Positions 1-9,907 of a stretch of DNA of 64,000 bases are shown here, piece after piece. A model generated the notes under the pieces. It searched no databases and was not told the DNA's origin. It saw only the letters and a program-made list of their open reading frames with translations. Numbering within the stretch: position 1 is the stretch's first letter; every line of letters starts with the position of its first letter. Position numbers and translations under genes: made by a program. Location: the NCBI RefSeq assembly GCF_024734075.1, contig NZ_CP102850.1, positions 558,001 through 622,000 on the forward strand. The letters are read 5' to 3'. The stretch is from Gordonia mangrovi (lineage in GTDB: Bacteria > Actinomycetota > Actinomycetes > Mycobacteriales > Mycobacteriaceae).

Positions 1-366
1 GCCGGCGAGAGCGGTGTGGTCCCCGAGATGCTGGCCGATCTCGGTGTCCCCGAGGACTGTCAGCGGATCTTCCAGAGCGACGCCGCCGCATGGGAGGAAA
101 CGCAACGCGGCACCGGTCTGACCCTGGCCCTGACCTTCGCCGTGCACTCCGATCTCCGCGCCGAACGCCTCGCGCGGGTGGCCGGTCCAGGCGTCCATCG
201 ACGGGCGACCTGGAGCGCGATGACACTCGCCCACGACCCCACGCGCACGGCCGGCGAACTCATGCGATTCGTGACCACCCCGAAGGCGATACAGGCGATG
301 CTCCGCGGAGCGGGTGTGCCGCTGAAGAGTTTCCGGCCGGCCGTCTATGTCACGCTGTGGAATTGA
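1..366 (+). CDS. LysR-family regulator, C-terminal part (5' end outside window)
   Basis: The reading frame is open from base 1 and ends at 366, so only the last ~121 residues are visible and the DNA-binding domain is missing. The visible part looks like the end of a LysR effector-binding domain: alternating hydrophobic strands, then a closing helix and a tail ending in AVYVTLWN. It converges on the CO dehydrogenase operon, and LysR regulators (CutR in mycobacteria) accompany such operons, so it may control coxMSL. That role comes from neighbourhood only. The family call is moderately sure. Confidence 0.6.
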   Translation, partial: AGESGVVPEMLADLGVPEDCQRIFQSDAAAWEETQRGTGLTLALTFAVHSDLRAERLARVAGPGVHRRATWSAMTLAHDPTRTAGELMRFVTTPKAIQAMLRGAGVPLKSFRPAVYVTLWN

Positions 367-418
367 CGGCCGCGCGTGATGCCTGGCCGAGGCCGCCCGC
401 GAGTGTGCTTCGTGGGCC

Positions 419-1633
419 TCATCGCCGCCGCAGCTCGGTGATGGTGGTGACTACCGCGGCGAGATCGGCAACGGTCGCCGCGGGCATCAGTCGGTCACAG
501 TACGGAAGAGCCGCAGCCATGCCGCCGACGAGCGGCTCGTAGTCGGCGGCACCCGCACGCGGGTTGAGCCAGATGACCGCGAAGGTGCGCCGTGCGATCC
601 GCGCCATCGCCCGGGTCATCTGCTCTGGATCGTCGGAATCCCAACCGTCGGAGGCAATCACGCAAATAGACCCGCGCAGGGCCTGGCCATGGCGCGAGGT
701 GACCAGGGCGTCCAGACTGGAGGCGATCCGGGTACCGCCGAATCGGTCGGCCACTGTCGCGCTCGCCTCCTCGATCGCCTCGTCCACCGACGATCTCGCC
801 AGCATCGGTGTCATTCGGGTCAGTGCAGTGCCGAACGCGAAGGTCTCGCCCCGCCCCCGTCGCGACAGGGCGCGCATGACATGCAGGTATGCACGGGTGT
901 AGGCCTGCATCGACTGGGACACATCACAGATCATCACCACGCGACGGTCGCGCCACCTCGGGCCACGGTAGGCGACATCGGCGACTTCCCATCCGGTGTG
1001 CCGGGAGTGTGCCAGCGTTGCGCGCAGATCGATGCGCCTGCCGTCGGCGAGGGTGCGTTCGCGACGGCCCCTTCGTCGGGGCCAAGTGGCGACGGCGCGG
1101 TCCAGCCAAGCCTCGACCTGCCGAAGTTCTTCGGTGTCGAGGTGATCGAAGGGCACCTGCGAGATCGCTTCGACGGCACTCGGCCGGGGCACCCACACCG
1201 GTGCACCGCCGTCGTCGGATCGGTCGGAGTTCTCGGCCACCGACATTCGGGGCAGAGTGGCCCACGGTAGCCCCTCCGGGTCATCTCCGCCCCGGGCCGC
1301 ACCGGGTATCGGATGCTCCTGGTCCCCGGACCGAGCCGACGACCGGCTACGCAGCGCTGCCGGGTCGAGGGAGAACACGGCGTCGTCGAACACCGCGGCG
1401 AACACGGCGTCGAAGACTGCCAGGTCGGATCGTCTGCGCACCAAGGTGATCCGCATCGTCCAATAGAGTCTGTACCGATCCGACATCGACCCACGCGGCA
1501 ACGCGTCGAGAGCACGACACAGCACCGCGGCGTCGGCGTGGCCGACGGGGACACCCGCGCTGCGGAGGCGGTCGGTGAATCCGGCGGCAAACGCCGCACG
1601 ATCGACGTGCCCCAGTATCTGTGATCCGGTCAT
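419..1633 (-). CDS. coxE: CoxE-like VWA-domain protein, CO dehydrogenase maturation
   Basis: This 404-residue protein has a C-terminal von Willebrand A domain. The metal-binding MIDAS motif DVSQS lies at residues 237-241, just after a VVMIC strand. In cox clusters CoxE acts with the AAA+ ATPase CoxD in late maturation of the CoxL active site; this is family knowledge. It is the last gene of the minus-strand operon, 13 bp after coxD. The middle (about 95-145) is rich in Ser, Asp and Pro and probably disordered. No catalytic function is expected by itself. Confidence 0.88.
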   Translation of the reverse strand: MTGSQILGHVDRAAFAAGFTDRLRSAGVPVGHADAAVLCRALDALPRGSMSDRYRLYWTMRITLVRRRSDLAVFDAVFAAVFDDAVFSLDPAALRSRSSARSGDQEHPIPGAARGGDDPEGLPWATLPRMSVAENSDRSDDGGAPVWVPRPSAVEAISQVPFDHLDTEELRQVEAWLDRAVATWPRRRGRRERTLADGRRIDLRATLAHSRHTGWEVADVAYRGPRWRDRRVVMICDVSQSMQAYTRAYLHVMRALSRRGRGETFAFGTALTRMTPMLARSSVDEAIEEASATVADRFGGTRIASSLDALVTSRHGQALRGSICVIASDGWDSDDPEQMTRAMARIARRTFAVIWLNPRAGAADYEPLVGGMAAALPYCDRLMPAATVADLAAVVTTITELRRR

Positions 1634-1646
1634 CTCGGATGCCGGG

Positions 1647-2531
1647 TCACCACACGCCGCCGTGATCGAGGGCGGCCAGCAGGGTGTCGTGGTCGTCGGG
1701 TGTCTTGACCAACGTGCCGATGCTCGGCGCGACGGTGGTCGCGGCCAGTTCCGTGACGCCCAACGTGATCAGCGCCGACAGCCAGTCGATCGCCTCCGCG
1801 ATGCCCGGCGGCTTGTCGAGGTCGAGGTCACGCACCCGGCCGACGAACACCGATGCGTCGGCGATGAGGCGCTCCGATGCGCCGGCCACGGTGCGCCGTA
1901 GGATCGCGGCCACCTGCGCCGCACCGGGGTAGACGATCCAGTGATAAAGGCAACGCCGCCTCAGCGCCTCATGCAACTCCCGACTGCGGTTGGAGGTCAG
2001 CACCACCAGCGGCCGGCGCTGCGCGGTGATGGTGCCGAGCTCCGGCACGGTGACCGCCCCCTCGCCGAGGAATTCGAACAGCAGCGCCTCGAATTCGTCG
2101 TCGGCGCGGTCGATCTCGTCGATCAGCAGGACCGGCGGCCGCTGCCCACGATGCCGGATGGCGGCCAGCAACGGTCGTTCCGAGAGGAACTCGGGCGCAT
2201 ACAGATCAGCGTCGTCCAGCGCGCGACCACGCGACTCGGACATCTTGATCGCCAGCAGCTGCCGCTGATAGTTCCACTCGTAGAGCGCATCGTGGGCGGC
2301 CAGCCCCTCGTAACACTGCAGCCGGATCAGTTCGGTGTCCACGGCGCTCGCCAGCGCGGTCGCTGCCGACGTCTTGCCCACACCCGGTTCGCCTTCCAGC
2401 AGGATCGGCATCTGCAGCGACGTGGCGAGAAACAGTGCGGTGGCCAGTCCGTCGTCGGCGAGGTAGTCGACGGCGTCGAGGCGGCGCACGACGTCGTCGG
2501 GTGAGGAGAACAGTGGCGCCTCGCCGGTCAT
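1647..2531 (-). CDS. coxD: CoxD-like MoxR-type AAA+ ATPase
   Basis: The 294-residue protein has the Walker A motif GEPGVGKT (47-54) and Walker B LLIDEID (135-141), typical of MoxR/CoxD AAA+ ATPases. CoxD is known to help build the sulfurated Mo-Cu centre of CO dehydrogenase, working with CoxE, the next gene. Its start codon overlaps the stop of the upstream cytidylyltransferase gene in an ATGA junction, so the two are probably translationally coupled. The full length and intact motifs support a working ATPase. Confidence 0.9.
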   Translation of the reverse strand: MTGEAPLFSSPDDVVRRLDAVDYLADDGLATALFLATSLQMPILLEGEPGVGKTSAATALASAVDTELIRLQCYEGLAAHDALYEWNYQRQLLAIKMSESRGRALDDADLYAPEFLSERPLLAAIRHRGQRPPVLLIDEIDRADDEFEALLFEFLGEGAVTVPELGTITAQRRPLVVLTSNRSRELHEALRRRCLYHWIVYPGAAQVAAILRRTVAGASERLIADASVFVGRVRDLDLDKPPGIAEAIDWLSALITLGVTELAATTVAPSIGTLVKTPDDHDTLLAALDHGGVW

Positions 2532-3139
2532 CGCGATCTCGCCGCATCCGCCTCGGGTGACCGGGCGAGCAGTCTCCGGTAGTCGTCCTCGGTGTCGACG
2601 TCGAGCGGGGTCTCATCGTCGACGTCGACGGTGACGAGTTGGGCACCGGCGGCGTCGATCAGCTTCCAGACGCCCTTGTCGCCGTGGAGTTGATCGAGCA
2701 TGGGAAACACCTCGCGCCCCAACCAGAACGGGTGTCCGAGACCGTCTCGGTACCGAATCGCAGCCAACGGTGCTGCGCGGGCCGCCGACAGCAGGGACCG
2801 AACCGTCGAACCGGCGACTCCCGGTTGATCGCCGAGCAGCAACACCACTCCGTCCGCGTCGGCGGGCACATACCGAATCGCCTGCCGGATCGACGACGAG
2901 CAGCCGGCTTCGGGGACCTGGTTGCGTACCACGGTCAGATCGGCCAGGTCGTGGTGCGCGATCACCTCGTCGGCGGCCGTGCCGAGGGTGAGGATGATCT
3001 GGTCGAATCCCAGGCGGCGCACGTTCTCCAGCGTCGCACCCAGCAGTGTGGTGCCTGCATACGGGAGCAACTGCTTGGGCCGTCCCAGGCGGCGGGATCC
3101 GCCGGCGGCGAGGATGACCGCACATACCGGCGCCGTCAT
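2528..3139 (-). CDS. MocA-like molybdenum cofactor cytidylyltransferase
   Basis: About 203 residues, beginning MTAPVCAVILAAGGSRRLG. The N-terminal LAAGGSRRLGRPKQLLP signature, GDQPG and GHPFW are those of MobA/MocA nucleotidyltransferases. CO dehydrogenase uses molybdopterin cytosine dinucleotide, so transfer of CMP to Mo-molybdopterin is the expected reaction; CTP specificity is inferred from context. I chose the start at 3139 because it overlaps the upstream stop as ATGA and places the nucleotide-binding motif at the N-terminus. Longer upstream frames add an unrelated Arg-rich stretch. It overlaps coxD in the same way. Confidence 0.88.
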   Translation of the reverse strand: MTAPVCAVILAAGGSRRLGRPKQLLPYAGTTLLGATLENVRRLGFDQIILTLGTAADEVIAHHDLADLTVVRNQVPEAGCSSSIRQAIRYVPADADGVVLLLGDQPGVAGSTVRSLLSAARAAPLAAIRYRDGLGHPFWLGREVFPMLDQLHGDKGVWKLIDAAGAQLVTVDVDDETPLDVDTEDDYRRLLARSPEADAARSR

Positions 3140-4107
3140 CGGGCCGCCTGCAGCCCACCTGCCGACCGGGCGACGAACGTGTCCCGGCATCCGGTGCAGC
3201 AGAACCAATGTGGGCCGGATTCGTCGGTGCATTGGACGGTGTCGTCGGTCACCACGACGGTCATCCCGCAGATCGGATCGACCTCCCGTCGCGGGCCCTC
3301 GGCGTCTGCACCGGCAGCGTCGGCGTCGGCGCCGGCAGCGGTGCCGTGAGTGACCGCGATCCCGCCCTGTCGGATGGCTGCCACCACCTGCGCCATAACC
3401 GACAGGGCGATCTCCGGCGGGGTGCGCGCTCCGATGTCGATACCGACCGGGGTGTGCACCCGCTTGCGCTCCGGTGCCGACAGATCCATCGCGTCCAGTA
3501 TCGCCGCCCCGCGCGTTCTGCTGGCCACCAGCCCGACGAACGGGACGCCGCTCTCCAGCGCGGCGCGGATCGCCCCGGCCTCGTCCCCGCCGTGTGTCGC
3601 GACGATCGACGCCATCACCGCGTCGGGTTCGGACACGTCATGTCCTCCGGCCTCGTCCGGGTCGGCTCGGCGCACCTCGAATCCCAACAGCCGAGCCTGA
3701 TCGACGACGGCCAGTGCGATCGGCTTGTCACCGATCACGTGGATGATCGGGGTGGGCACCACCGGTTGGATGAAGATCTCCAGCGCACCGCCCGACAGGC
3801 ATGGGTTGACCGCGACCAGGGCACCGGACGTCTCCGGATAGGCGTCGGCCCCGTCGGGGAGCACCCGCAGCAGCACGCCTTCGCCGTCGGCGATCGAGTC
3901 GACGGCCGTCTGCCGCACCGATTCGATCGCGCACTGGCCACCCACGAATCCGAACATCTGACCGTCCGGGGTCACCAATGCCTGGTCACCGGCCCGCGCC
4001 GAGGTCGGGGGCTGTGCCCGCACGACGGTGGCGCGTGCGAACGGAGTACGCCGATCGGTGAACTCGGCGGCCACCTCGTCGAGCGATCTGCGGTCGTCGG
4101 ATGTCAT
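3136..4107 (-). CDS. XdhC/CoxI-family protein with C-terminal YHS-like metal-binding domain
   Basis: The 323-residue protein starts with a CoxI-type domain (VTPDGQMFGFVGGQCAIE around 45-62), followed by an XdhC Rossmann domain. An Ala/Asp-rich linker at about 260-273 leads to a short C-terminal module with DPICGMTV and HWFCCTGC. That is the cysteine pattern of YHS domains, which bind metal in copper-handling proteins. XdhC proteins bind and protect the sulfurated Mo cofactor before insertion. A metal-binding tail is notable because CO dehydrogenase needs copper in its Mo-S-Cu site; the copper link is my inference. It lies 58 bp after coxL and overlaps the next gene by 4 bp. Confidence 0.85.
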   Translation of the reverse strand: MTSDDRRSLDEVAAEFTDRRTPFARATVVRAQPPTSARAGDQALVTPDGQMFGFVGGQCAIESVRQTAVDSIADGEGVLLRVLPDGADAYPETSGALVAVNPCLSGGALEIFIQPVVPTPIIHVIGDKPIALAVVDQARLLGFEVRRADPDEAGGHDVSEPDAVMASIVATHGGDEAGAIRAALESGVPFVGLVASRTRGAAILDAMDLSAPERKRVHTPVGIDIGARTPPEIALSVMAQVVAAIRQGGIAVTHGTAAGADADAAGADAEGPRREVDPICGMTVVVTDDTVQCTDESGPHWFCCTGCRDTFVARSAGGLQAAR

Positions 4108-4165
4108 GGCACTCCTCTCGTCTACACGCTGCTGCGCTCCCCGGCTCGGCTCGCGAGCCCTGGGC

Positions 4166-6577
4166 TCAGATCGGCGGCCGTGCCCGGCCCTGCATCGCCT
4201 CCCAGACCCGCGACGGGGTCAGCGGCATGTCGGCATGCCGAACCCCGAAGGGCGCCAACGCATCGACCACGGCGTTGACCACTGCCGGCGGCGATCCGAC
4301 CGTTGCCGACTCGCCGACGCCCTTGGCACCGATCGGATGGTGCGGCGACGGGGTCACCGTCTGCCCGGTCTCCCAGTGCGGCACCTCGAGTGCGGTGGGG
4401 ATCAGGTAGTCCATCAACGACCCGTTGAGGCAGTTGCCCTCCTCGTCGAACTCGATGATCTCCATCAGCGCCATGCCGATGCCATCGGTGAGTCCGCCGT
4501 GCACCTGCCCCTCGACGATCATCGGGTTGATCCGGGTACCGCAGTCATCGACCGCGACGAACCTGCGCACCTTCACCACCGCGGTGTGGGGGTCGATGTC
4601 GACGACACAGATGTAGGCGCCGAACGGGTAGGTGAGGTTGGCCGGGTTGTAGACCACTGAGGCGTCCAGGCCACCCTCCACCCCTGGCGGCAGATCACCG
4701 GCACCGTGGGCCTTCATCGCGATGTCGGCGATGGTCACCGATGTGCCCGGATCGCCCTTGACCGCGAAACTTCCCTTCTCCCACTCCAGGTCGGCAACAG
4801 AGACCTCGAGCATGCCCGCGGCGATGAGTTTGGCCTTGTCGCGGACCTTGCGGGCGGCCATCGCCGCCGCCGCCCCGGACACCGGCGTGGATCGACTGCC
4901 GTAGGTACCCAGGCCGAACGGCGTGTTGTCGGTGTCGCCGTGGACGACGTCGATGTCGTCGGGGGCGATGCCGAGTTCCTCGGCGACGATCTGCGCGAAC
5001 GTCGTCTCGTGTCCCTGGCCCTGGGACTGCACCGACAACCGGACGACGGCCTTGCCGGTGGGATGGACCCGCACGTCGCACCCGTCGGCCATGCCGAGGC
5101 CCAGGATGTCCATGTCCTTGCGCGGGCCGGCGCCCACCGCCTCAGTGAAGAACGCCACGCCGATACCCATCAGTTCACCGCGCTCGCGTTTGGCGGCCTG
5201 CTCGGCGAGCAGGCCGTCGTAGTCGGCGATCCGCATCGCTTCGGCCATGGCCGCGTCGTAGTCGCCGGAGTCGTAGATCCAGCCGGTCTTGGTGGTGTAC
5301 GGGAATTGGTCGGGCTCGATGAAGTTCTTGCGCCGCAACGCGATCTGGTCCATCTTCAGCTCGAAGGCCAGACAGTTCACCAGCCGCTCCACGAGGTAGA
5401 CCGCCTCGGTGATCCGGAACGAACACGCGTAGGCGACACCACCGGGAGCTTTGTTGGTGTAGACCGCCGTCATCGAACAGTACGCGGCCTCGAGTTGATA
5501 ACTGCCGGTGAAGACACCGAAGAACCCGGCCGGGTATTTGACCGGCGCCGCGACGCCATTGAATGCTCCGTGGTCGGCGAGGACGTTGGTGCGGATGGCG
5601 AGGATGCGGCCATCCTTCGTGGCAGCGATCTCGCCGCGCATCACATAGTCGCGGGCGAAGCCGGTGCTGGTCAGGTTCTCGGTGCGGTCCTCCATCCACT
5701 TGACCGGTTTGCCGGTGACGATCGACCCCACGACAGCGCACACGTAGCCGGGATAGATCGGCACCTTGTTGCCGAACCCGCCGCCGATATCCGGCGAGAT
5801 GACGCGGATCTTGTGTTCGGGGATGCCGGCGACCAATGCGTAGAGGGTGCGATGTGCGTGTGGCGCCTGGCTCGTCGACCATAGGGTCAGCTTGCCGTCG
5901 ACGCGATCGAAATCGGCGACCGCGCCGCAGGTCTCCATCGGCGCGGGGTGCACGCGCGGGTACACCATGTCCTGGGTGACCACCACGTCGGCGTCGGCGA
6001 ACACCGCGTCGGTGGCTGCTTTGTCACCGGTCTCCCAGTCGAAGATGTGGTTGTCGGTCTTGCCCTCGAGGTCGTCCCGGATCACCGGCGCCGACGGGTC
6101 GAGGGCTGCGCGGACATCGTGGACGGGGTCGAGGATGTCGTAGTCGACGTCGATCAGTTCGAGCGCATCACGTGCCGCATAGCGATCTTCGGCGACGACG
6201 GCCGCGACCTCCTGGCCCTGGAAACGGACCTTGTCGGTGGCCAGCACCGCCTGCACGTCGTTCGACAGGGTCGGCATCCAGTCCAGACCCAGTCCCTTCA
6301 GGGTTTCGCCGGTGATGACGGCCTTCACCTTCGGCAGCGCCTCGGCCGCGGTGGTGTCGATGCCGACGATCCTCGCGTGTGCCACCGGTGAACGCAGGAT
6401 CGCCATGTGCAGCATGCCGGGCAACTGCACGTCGTCGCAGTACCGGCCGAGGCCGCGGATGAAGCGCGGATCCTCCTTGCGCAGCATGCGGCCGTAGCCC
6501 ATCGGCTTGTGGTTGTTGTCGACGAGGTCGTCGGGTCCCGGCGCGGCGGCCGGTTCGGGGGGTGTGGTGATGGTCAT
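4166..6577 (-). CDS. coxL: Form I aerobic CO dehydrogenase, large molybdenum subunit
   Basis: The 803-residue protein is the catalytic subunit of aerobic CO dehydrogenase, oxidising CO to CO2 at a Mo-S-Cu site and feeding electrons to the respiratory chain. The decisive feature is AYACSFR at residues 382-388, the form I loop with the copper-binding cysteine at 385. Form II enzymes have a different loop. The Moco-binding segments [11 protein letters not shown] (261-271) and QGQGHETTF are intact, as is the C-terminal GAKGVGES motif. The gene order coxM-coxS-coxL is canonical, and coxL overlaps coxS by an ATGA junction. The length matches the family. Confidence 0.96.
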   Translation of the reverse strand: MTITTPPEPAAAPGPDDLVDNNHKPMGYGRMLRKEDPRFIRGLGRYCDDVQLPGMLHMAILRSPVAHARIVGIDTTAAEALPKVKAVITGETLKGLGLDWMPTLSNDVQAVLATDKVRFQGQEVAAVVAEDRYAARDALELIDVDYDILDPVHDVRAALDPSAPVIRDDLEGKTDNHIFDWETGDKAATDAVFADADVVVTQDMVYPRVHPAPMETCGAVADFDRVDGKLTLWSTSQAPHAHRTLYALVAGIPEHKIRVISPDIGGGFGNKVPIYPGYVCAVVGSIVTGKPVKWMEDRTENLTSTGFARDYVMRGEIAATKDGRILAIRTNVLADHGAFNGVAAPVKYPAGFFGVFTGSYQLEAAYCSMTAVYTNKAPGGVAYACSFRITEAVYLVERLVNCLAFELKMDQIALRRKNFIEPDQFPYTTKTGWIYDSGDYDAAMAEAMRIADYDGLLAEQAAKRERGELMGIGVAFFTEAVGAGPRKDMDILGLGMADGCDVRVHPTGKAVVRLSVQSQGQGHETTFAQIVAEELGIAPDDIDVVHGDTDNTPFGLGTYGSRSTPVSGAAAAMAARKVRDKAKLIAAGMLEVSVADLEWEKGSFAVKGDPGTSVTIADIAMKAHGAGDLPPGVEGGLDASVVYNPANLTYPFGAYICVVDIDPHTAVVKVRRFVAVDDCGTRINPMIVEGQVHGGLTDGIGMALMEIIEFDEEGNCLNGSLMDYLIPTALEVPHWETGQTVTPSPHHPIGAKGVGESATVGSPPAVVNAVVDALAPFGVRHADMPLTPSRVWEAMQGRARPPI

Positions 6578-7086
6578 CGGAGCGCCTCTTCCGCAACGTC
6601 ATCGGTGGCGGCTGTTTCGGTGGTGCCGGCCTCATGCTGTGCGGCCCACTGCACCGATCGCACGATCGTGGTGTAGCCGGTACAGCGGCAGATCTGCCCG
6701 CTGATCGCCTCCCGGATCTCGGCCTCGGTGGGATTCGGGTTCTCGTCGAGCAGTGCGCGGGTGGTCATCAGCATGCCGGGTGTGCAGAATCCGCATTGCA
6801 GCCCATGACATTCCATGAATCCCTGCTGCAGCGGATCGAGAGTGGTGCCCTGTTCGAGCCCCTCCACGGTCCGCACCTCGTGACCCCCGGCCATCGCGGC
6901 GAGCATGGTGCACGACTTCACCGGTTGTCCGTCGACCTGCACCACACAGGTCCCGCAGTTGCTGGTGTCGCAGCCCCAGTGGGTACCGGTGAGCGCGAGG
7001 TGGTCGCGCAGGAAGTGGACGAGCAGCAGGCGCGGCTCGATGTCGCGGGTCACCGACTCGCCGTTGACGGTCATCGTCACTTTCAT
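6574..7086 (-). CDS. coxS: CO dehydrogenase small subunit, two [2Fe-2S] clusters
   Basis: This 170-residue protein carries electrons from CoxL to the CoxM flavin. The plant-type [2Fe-2S] motif has cysteines at 39, 44, 47 and 59, and the second motif is present as CHGLQCGFC followed by CRCTGY. I placed the start at 7086 ([10 protein letters not shown]): the typical N-terminus begins there, and the upstream extension is an Arg/Pro-rich sequence foreign to the family. The C-terminal tail after the second cluster is slightly long. The gene follows coxM by 40 bp and overlaps coxL. Confidence 0.95.
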   Translation of the reverse strand: MKVTMTVNGESVTRDIEPRLLLVHFLRDHLALTGTHWGCDTSNCGTCVVQVDGQPVKSCTMLAAMAGGHEVRTVEGLEQGTTLDPLQQGFMECHGLQCGFCTPGMLMTTRALLDENPNPTEAEIREAISGQICRCTGYTTIVRSVQWAAQHEAGTTETAATDDVAEEALR

Positions 7087-7126
7087 CGTGTTCTCCTTGC
7101 TGCTCAGCACTTGTCGGACGGGACGG

Positions 7127-8017
7127 TCAGGATGCCGGGGCGGGTGCGTCGACGCCGAGACGGTGCGCGCTGCGGCGCAGCGCACGTGTGGTGAGTTCGG
7201 CGGCGAGGTGCCGTTTGTAGTCGACGGTGCCGCGACCGTCAGCGGCCGGATCGCAGGCCTGCGCGGCGATCTCCCCCGCCTGCCGCCAGGTCTGCTCCGT
7301 CGGGTCCGCGCCGCGCAGCGCGTCGGAGATCGCCGGGATGTCGGTCGTGTTGGCACCGACCGCGGTCAGGCCGACGCGGGCGTCGGCGATGGTGCCGTCG
7401 GTCAGCCACAGCGCGGCACCCGCGGCGACCACCGCCCAGTCCCCCGCGCGGCGCTCCACCTTCTCATACGCGCTGGCGCCGCCCGGCCGGACCGGAATCC
7501 GCACCTCGGTGAGCATCTCGTTCTGTTCGACGGCGGTCTCGTAGGGGCCGCGATGGAATTCGGCCATGCTGATCACCCGCTCCCCGTCGGCGCCTCGGAT
7601 CACGCAGCGTGCGTCGAGGGTGGAGCACACACTCGACAGATCCTCTGACGGGTCTGCCTGACAGAGCGATCCGCCGAGGGTGCCGCGATTGCGGACCACC
7701 GGGTCGGCGATCACCTTCTCCGCATCGCGGAAGATCGGGAAGGTGTCGAACAGTGGTTCGCTGGCCAGCAATTCGCAGTGACGCGTCATCGCGCCGATGC
7801 GCACGTCGTCGTCGGTGAACCGGATGTAGCCGAGTTCGTCGTGCAGATCGTTGATGTCGATCAGGTATTCCGGAGTCGCGAGGCGCAGCTTCATCATCGG
7901 CAGCAGGCTGTGGCCGCCCGCGATCAGGCGGGCTTCGTCGCCGAGGCGCCCGAGCAGGCCGATCGCATCCTCCACACTTGTCGCGCGTTCGTATTCGAAG
8001 GGGGCCGGTACCTGCAT
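7127..8017 (-). CDS. coxM: CO dehydrogenase medium FAD subunit
   Basis: About 296 residues. FAD-binding motifs of the xanthine dehydrogenase/CoxM family are visible: AGGHSLLP near residue 34 and GTLGGSL near 110. The subunit passes electrons from CoxS to the quinone pool or another acceptor. The start [12 protein letters not shown] at 8017 matches the usual N-terminus; the longer frame upstream adds 21 non-conserved residues. It lies 10 bp downstream of the xdhC gene, so all cox genes probably share one transcript. Confidence 0.94.
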   Translation of the reverse strand: MQVPAPFEYERATSVEDAIGLLGRLGDEARLIAGGHSLLPMMKLRLATPEYLIDINDLHDELGYIRFTDDDVRIGAMTRHCELLASEPLFDTFPIFRDAEKVIADPVVRNRGTLGGSLCQADPSEDLSSVCSTLDARCVIRGADGERVISMAEFHRGPYETAVEQNEMLTEVRIPVRPGGASAYEKVERRAGDWAVVAAGAALWLTDGTIADARVGLTAVGANTTDIPAISDALRGADPTEQTWRQAGEIAAQACDPAADGRGTVDYKRHLAAELTTRALRRSAHRLGVDAPAPAS

Positions 8018-8027
8018 GGTGTCTCCT

Positions 8028-9176
8028 CTACGGTGAGCTGACGGGCCTGCGGATGATGTCGGGATGGATGTGGTCGGCAAGACGGGTCAGGTTGGCGCCG
8101 CTGCCACCGCGGCGCGCGGCGATGATCTCGGCGACGATCGACACGGCGGTCTCGGCCGGGGTGGCCGCCCCGAGGTCGAGTCCGATCGGCGAATGCAGCC
8201 GGGCGAGGTCGGACTCGGTCACCCCGGCCTCGCGGAGGCGCCGGATGCGGTCGTCGTGCGTTCGGCGCGAACCCATCGCGCCGATGTAGACGCCCTCGGG
8301 TGTCTCGAAGGCCGCCTGCAGTGCGGGAACGTCGAACTTCGGGTCATGGGTGAGGACGCAGATCGCGGTCCGCGAGTCGACGCGACCGGCCGCGGTCTCG
8401 GCGCTCAGGTACCGATGCGGCCAGTCCACGACGACCTCGTCGGCGGCCGGGAAACGGTGCCGGGTGGCGAAAACCCCGCGCGCGTCACAGACGGTGACGT
8501 GATAGCCGAGGGCCGAGCCGACCTCGGCGACGGCCGCGGAGTAGTCGACGGCCCCGAACACGATGAGCCGGGGCGGCGGCGCGAAGCTGTTGACGAACAC
8601 GGTGATGTCCTCACCCATCCGACGTGCTCGGGCGCCGTATCGGAGCGTGGACGATTCACCGAGGTCGAGCAGGCCGCGCGCATCCTGCGCGACGACCCGG
8701 TCGAGTTCCGCATCGCCGAGACTGCCGCTCACCTCGTCGGGTCCCACCACGAGGTGGCCACCGACCGCCGTCGCGGGGTCGGCGCTGAGCGTCACGGTGG
8801 CCACCGCCACCGGCCGCCGCTCTTCGAGCGCATCGGCGAGTCTGTCGAGATGCGGCCAGGTCTGCGCGGAGACAGGTTCGACGAACACGTCGAGGGTGCC
8901 CCCGCACGTGAGGCCGACCGCGAAGGCGTCGTCGTCGGCGATGCCGTACCGCTCGGTGGTCGCCACGCCGGAGCTCATCACGTCGCCGGCGAGTTCGTAG
9001 ACCGCGCCCTCGACGCAACCGCCCGACACGGAGCCGACGACGGTCTCGTCGGTCAGCCGGAGCATCGCCGCGCCGGGCCGGCGGGGGGCCGAGCCGAACG
9101 TCGCCACCACCGTGGTCAATCCGACCGTCTCGCCGTTGCGCCAGCGCTCCAGCAGTACGGGCAGCACATCTCGCAT
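8028..9176 (-). CDS. XdhC-family molybdenum cofactor chaperone
   Basis: The 382-residue protein opens with the CoxI-type domain (SVSGGCVEGAV at about 49-59, GLTCGGTLDVFVEP at about 88-101) and ends with an XdhC Rossmann domain (ICVLTHDPKFDVP; YIGAMGSRRTHDDRI; GLDLGAATPAE). XdhC proteins stabilise Moco and promote its sulfuration before insertion into molybdenum hydroxylases. This is the first gene of the cox operon and the second XdhC-type protein in it; unlike the other it has no YHS tail. The operon promoter should lie in the 137 bp upstream. Confidence 0.9.
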   Translation of the reverse strand: MRDVLPVLLERWRNGETVGLTTVVATFGSAPRRPGAAMLRLTDETVVGSVSGGCVEGAVYELAGDVMSSGVATTERYGIADDDAFAVGLTCGGTLDVFVEPVSAQTWPHLDRLADALEERRPVAVATVTLSADPATAVGGHLVVGPDEVSGSLGDAELDRVVAQDARGLLDLGESSTLRYGARARRMGEDITVFVNSFAPPPRLIVFGAVDYSAAVAEVGSALGYHVTVCDARGVFATRHRFPAADEVVVDWPHRYLSAETAAGRVDSRTAICVLTHDPKFDVPALQAAFETPEGVYIGAMGSRRTHDDRIRRLREAGVTESDLARLHSPIGLDLGAATPAETAVSIVAEIIAARRGGSGANLTRLADHIHPDIIRRPVSSP

Positions 9177-9274
9177 CTACACGTCCTCATCTCACCGGCC
9201 AGTACTGTGTTCCGGATCACGGTGGCACGACCACGTCCAGTGTGCGCTCGTTTCGGCGGGCGTCAAGCACAACC

Positions 9275-9288
9275 TCAGTGTTCACTGA
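9275..9288. promoter_or_regulatory. Palindrome upstream of the cox operon
   Basis: TCAGTGTTCACTGA is an inverted repeat with 6-bp perfect arms and a TT centre, about 100 bp upstream of the first cox gene and in the only gap where its promoter can lie. It may be an operator for the LysR or another regulator. No protein is shown to bind it. Confidence 0.4.
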
Positions 9289-9313
9289 AGTCAGGGTGAC
9301 CTAACGCGTCGAC

Positions 9314-9787
9314 TCAGCGCAGTGAATCCAGCAGGCGGTCGACGAAGGCGGCTTGCGCGGGGTTGAGCTTCGCCCGCGCCGTGGCCGGGTCGACCCACTG
9401 CGCGCGGTCGACTTCGGGGAAGGCCTGCATCCGCCCGGAGCGCGGGGGCCACTGCATCTCGAAGGTGTTGCTCGCCACCGTGGCCGTGTCCAGATCTCCC
9501 TCGATCGCAAACCCGGTCACGATCTTGCCGCTGGCCAGCGTGACCTCACCCAGTTCGACCGCAGGCACGTCCGGTGGCGCGGTGCCCAGCTCTTCGGTGA
9601 ATTCGCGTCGCGCGGCGGCCTCCGGTTGCTCGTCGGAGTCGTAGAGTCCTTTCGGCAGCGACCAGGCACCGGCATCTTTGCGCGCCCACAGCGGACCGCC
9701 CGGGTGGGCGATCAGTACCTCGATGCCGTCATCGAGGCGCCGGAACAGCAGCAGTCCGGCACTGCGTGTGGGGGTGCGTCGCGCCAT
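9314..9787 (-). CDS. Nudix hydrolase
   Basis: The 157-residue protein has a complete Nudix box starting at GLYDSDEQPEAAARREFTEE and ending ELGT, which fits the GX5EX7REUXEEXGU pattern. The family hydrolyses nucleoside diphosphates linked to another group. The N-terminus (TRSAGLLLFRR, LIAHPGGPLW) resembles the NTP-pyrophosphohydrolase/diadenosine-polyphosphate branch, but the substrate cannot be read from the sequence. It is a single gene between the cox operon and the divergent permease gene. Confidence 0.9.
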   Translation of the reverse strand: MARRTPTRSAGLLLFRRLDDGIEVLIAHPGGPLWARKDAGAWSLPKGLYDSDEQPEAAARREFTEELGTAPPDVPAVELGEVTLASGKIVTGFAIEGDLDTATVASNTFEMQWPPRSGRMQAFPEVDRAQWVDPATARAKLNPAQAAFVDRLLDSLR

Positions 9788-9907
9788 GCCATCATTCTGG
9801 CCCGCTGCCGCCGACAGCCGTTTCGTCCGGCGACATATATTTTCGCGGAAACATCACCGTCACACGATCGATCGCTTCCGGAAATGCCCGACTCGTAGAC
9901 ACTGCGT

